Source: Candidatus Tumulicola sp. | GTDB lineage: Bacteria > Vulcanimicrobiota > Vulcanimicrobiia > Eremiobacterales > Eremiobacteraceae | Assembly (NCBI GenBank): GCA_035601835.1 | Contig: DATNNM010000012.1 | Coordinates: forward strand, 124,001-188,000 | Length of the DNA: 64,000 bases | Reading direction: 5' to 3' | In this document: piece by piece, positions 63,234-64,000 of the stretch | Numbering within the stretch: the stretch's first letter is position 1 | Layout of the letters: every line of letters starts with the position of its first letter | The notes under the pieces: generated by a model | Database searches by the model: none | Told to the model about the DNA's origin: nothing | The model's input: only the letters and a program-made list of their open reading frames with translations | Made by a program: the position numbers and the translations under genes

Positions 63234-64000
63234 GTGAACTTCGCCATCGCACAACGGATACTGCAGACCTCTGCGAACGAAAGTGTGTCGCGCCGCCACC
63301 CAGGCCGGCTCGATCGCATGCGCGCGTTCCTCGGCCTCATCGGCAACCCCGAGCGGTGGGGGCCATCGATTCACGTCGGCGGCACCGCGGGCAAAGGCTC
63401 GACCGCATCCATGTGCGCGGCCATCCTCACCGCCGCCGGCTACAAAGTCGGCTTGCACACCAAGCCGCACCTTCGCTCCGAAACCGAGCGCGCGCGTATC
63501 GACGGCATCGCTATCAGCGAAGATCGATTCGCGCAAATCCTGGAGAGCATGCTGCCCGCCATCGAGCACATGGAGCTCACCGAGTTCGGCCGCCCGTCGT
63601 ATTTCGAAGTGCTCGTCGCGCTCGCATTCAAGTATTTCGCCGAGGAGCGGGTCGACATCGCCGTGATCGAAGTCGGCCTCGGCGGCACCCTGGATGGTAC
63701 CAACGTGATCTCGCCGCTCGTCTCGGTCTTGACCAACGTGGGGATGGATCACGCGGACGTGCTGGGAGACACGATCGAGGCGATCGCCACCGACAAGGCC
63801 GGCATTATCAAGAGCGCCACGCCTGTCATCACCGCGGCCGACCATCCGGACGCTTTGCGCGTGATTCGCGCCGTCGCCGTTGAGCGCGCAGCGCCGCTCT
63901 TGCTGGTGCGGGAAGCGGCGCGCATCGAACCGCGCACAGGCGCGGCGTACTCGGAGGCGTTCGCGGTCCGCACAGCGCGCCGAGAGTACGACATCGCGTT
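63234..64000 (+). CDS. folC: folylpolyglutamate/dihydrofolate synthase (5' part, cut by window end)
   Basis: The visible 255 codons, read from GTG 63234, have a Mur-ligase-type P-loop VGGTAGKGSTASMCAAILT, LHTKPHLRSETERARIDG, FEVLVALAFKYFAEERVDIAVIEVGLGG, TLDGTNVI and TNVGMDHADVLGDTIEAIA with KAGIIK. It adds glutamate to folates. In the family consensus GGRLDATN the R and A are replaced here (GGTLDGTN). The start has no strong ribosome site and lies 11 bases after mog. Confidence 0.93.
   Translation, partial: MNFAIAQRILQTSANESVSRRHPGRLDRMRAFLGLIGNPERWGPSIHVGGTAGKGSTASMCAAILTAAGYKVGLHTKPHLRSETERARIDGIAISEDRFAQILESMLPAIEHMELTEFGRPSYFEVLVALAFKYFAEERVDIAVIEVGLGGTLDGTNVISPLVSVLTNVGMDHADVLGDTIEAIATDKAGIIKSATPVITAADHPDALRVIRAVAVERAAPLLLVREAARIEPRTGAAYSEAFAVRTARREYDIA

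Overview
The window is high-GC, densely packed bacterial chromosome: 69 protein genes (two cut by the window edges), one tRNA, one riboswitch, and no prophage, transposase, CRISPR array or rRNA. The envelope is diderm (TonB-dependent receptor, TonB/ExbB/ExbD sets, outer-membrane beta-barrel signature) and metabolism is aerobic (cytochrome bc complex, Rieske oxygenase). Several features point away from Proteobacteria: a LexA site of the GAAC-N4-GTTC type used by Gram-positive lineages, a YhaO/YhaN-type nuclease pair, rsmA beside a G5/3D-domain protein as in Bacillus, and an AroH-type chorismate mutase. With the abundant short palindromes this suggests a deep-branching diderm such as Candidatus Eremiobacterota (WPS-2). 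That placement is inference.

Layout. 1-4.2 kb: Uma2 nuclease-like protein, inositol monophosphatase, yqeC-mocA (molybdenum cofactor side branch), DUF72, acylphosphatase and tRNA-Ser(UGA). 4.2-11 kb: Rieske oxygenase, a zinc-ribbon pseudopilin-like protein, a methyltransferase, a two-gene bc complex (Rieske protein plus a cytochrome b/c fusion), pterin dehydratase and moaA. 11-16 kb: two small secreted proteins, a TPP riboswitch with thiC, and a glycoside hydrolase/glycosyltransferase pair. 16-25 kb: serS, pilT, moeA, a metallophosphoesterase, then the tight run TPR protein - thioesterase - smpB - tilS - hpt, followed by ftsH. 27-33.6 kb: two M16-like proteins without the zinc motif, glycosyltransferases, a deoxyhypusine-synthase-like protein and a rhomboid protease. 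33.6-44 kb: yhaN/yhaO, Ca2+ antiporter-like and CPBP membrane proteins, rsmA, G5/3D protein, a glycosyltransferase, a probable SOS-regulated RNase H-like protein and an AI-2E-family transporter. 44-50.6 kb: lipoprotein, large TonB-dependent receptor, pilin-like protein and a DNA glycosylase. 50.6-55.7 kb: rho with a long disordered N-terminus, a pseudouridine synthase and the aromatic amino acid run aroH-aroF-tyrA. 55.7-62.2 kb: a Ton energy-transduction cluster with one ExbB, three ExbD and three TonB-domain proteins, split by uppP. 62.2-64 kb: moaC, mog and the start of folC.

Two themes run through the window. Molybdenum cofactor synthesis is scattered over four loci (mocA/yqeC, moaA, moeA, moaC/mog). 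Sixteen short palindromic elements in related sequence classes lie at gene ends; they supply stop codons to several genes, one is read in frame inside tyrA, and one encodes the tail of the DUF72 protein. They resemble REP or Rickettsia palindromic elements in behaviour and are the most unusual feature here. Other points of interest are a perfect LexA-like operator inside a promoter, two genes whose best starts are non-canonical (CTG and ACG), an intrinsic terminator whose loop holds the rsmA start codon, and an altered Qo-site motif (PAWY) in cytochrome b. No intergenic stretch exceeds 300 bases.
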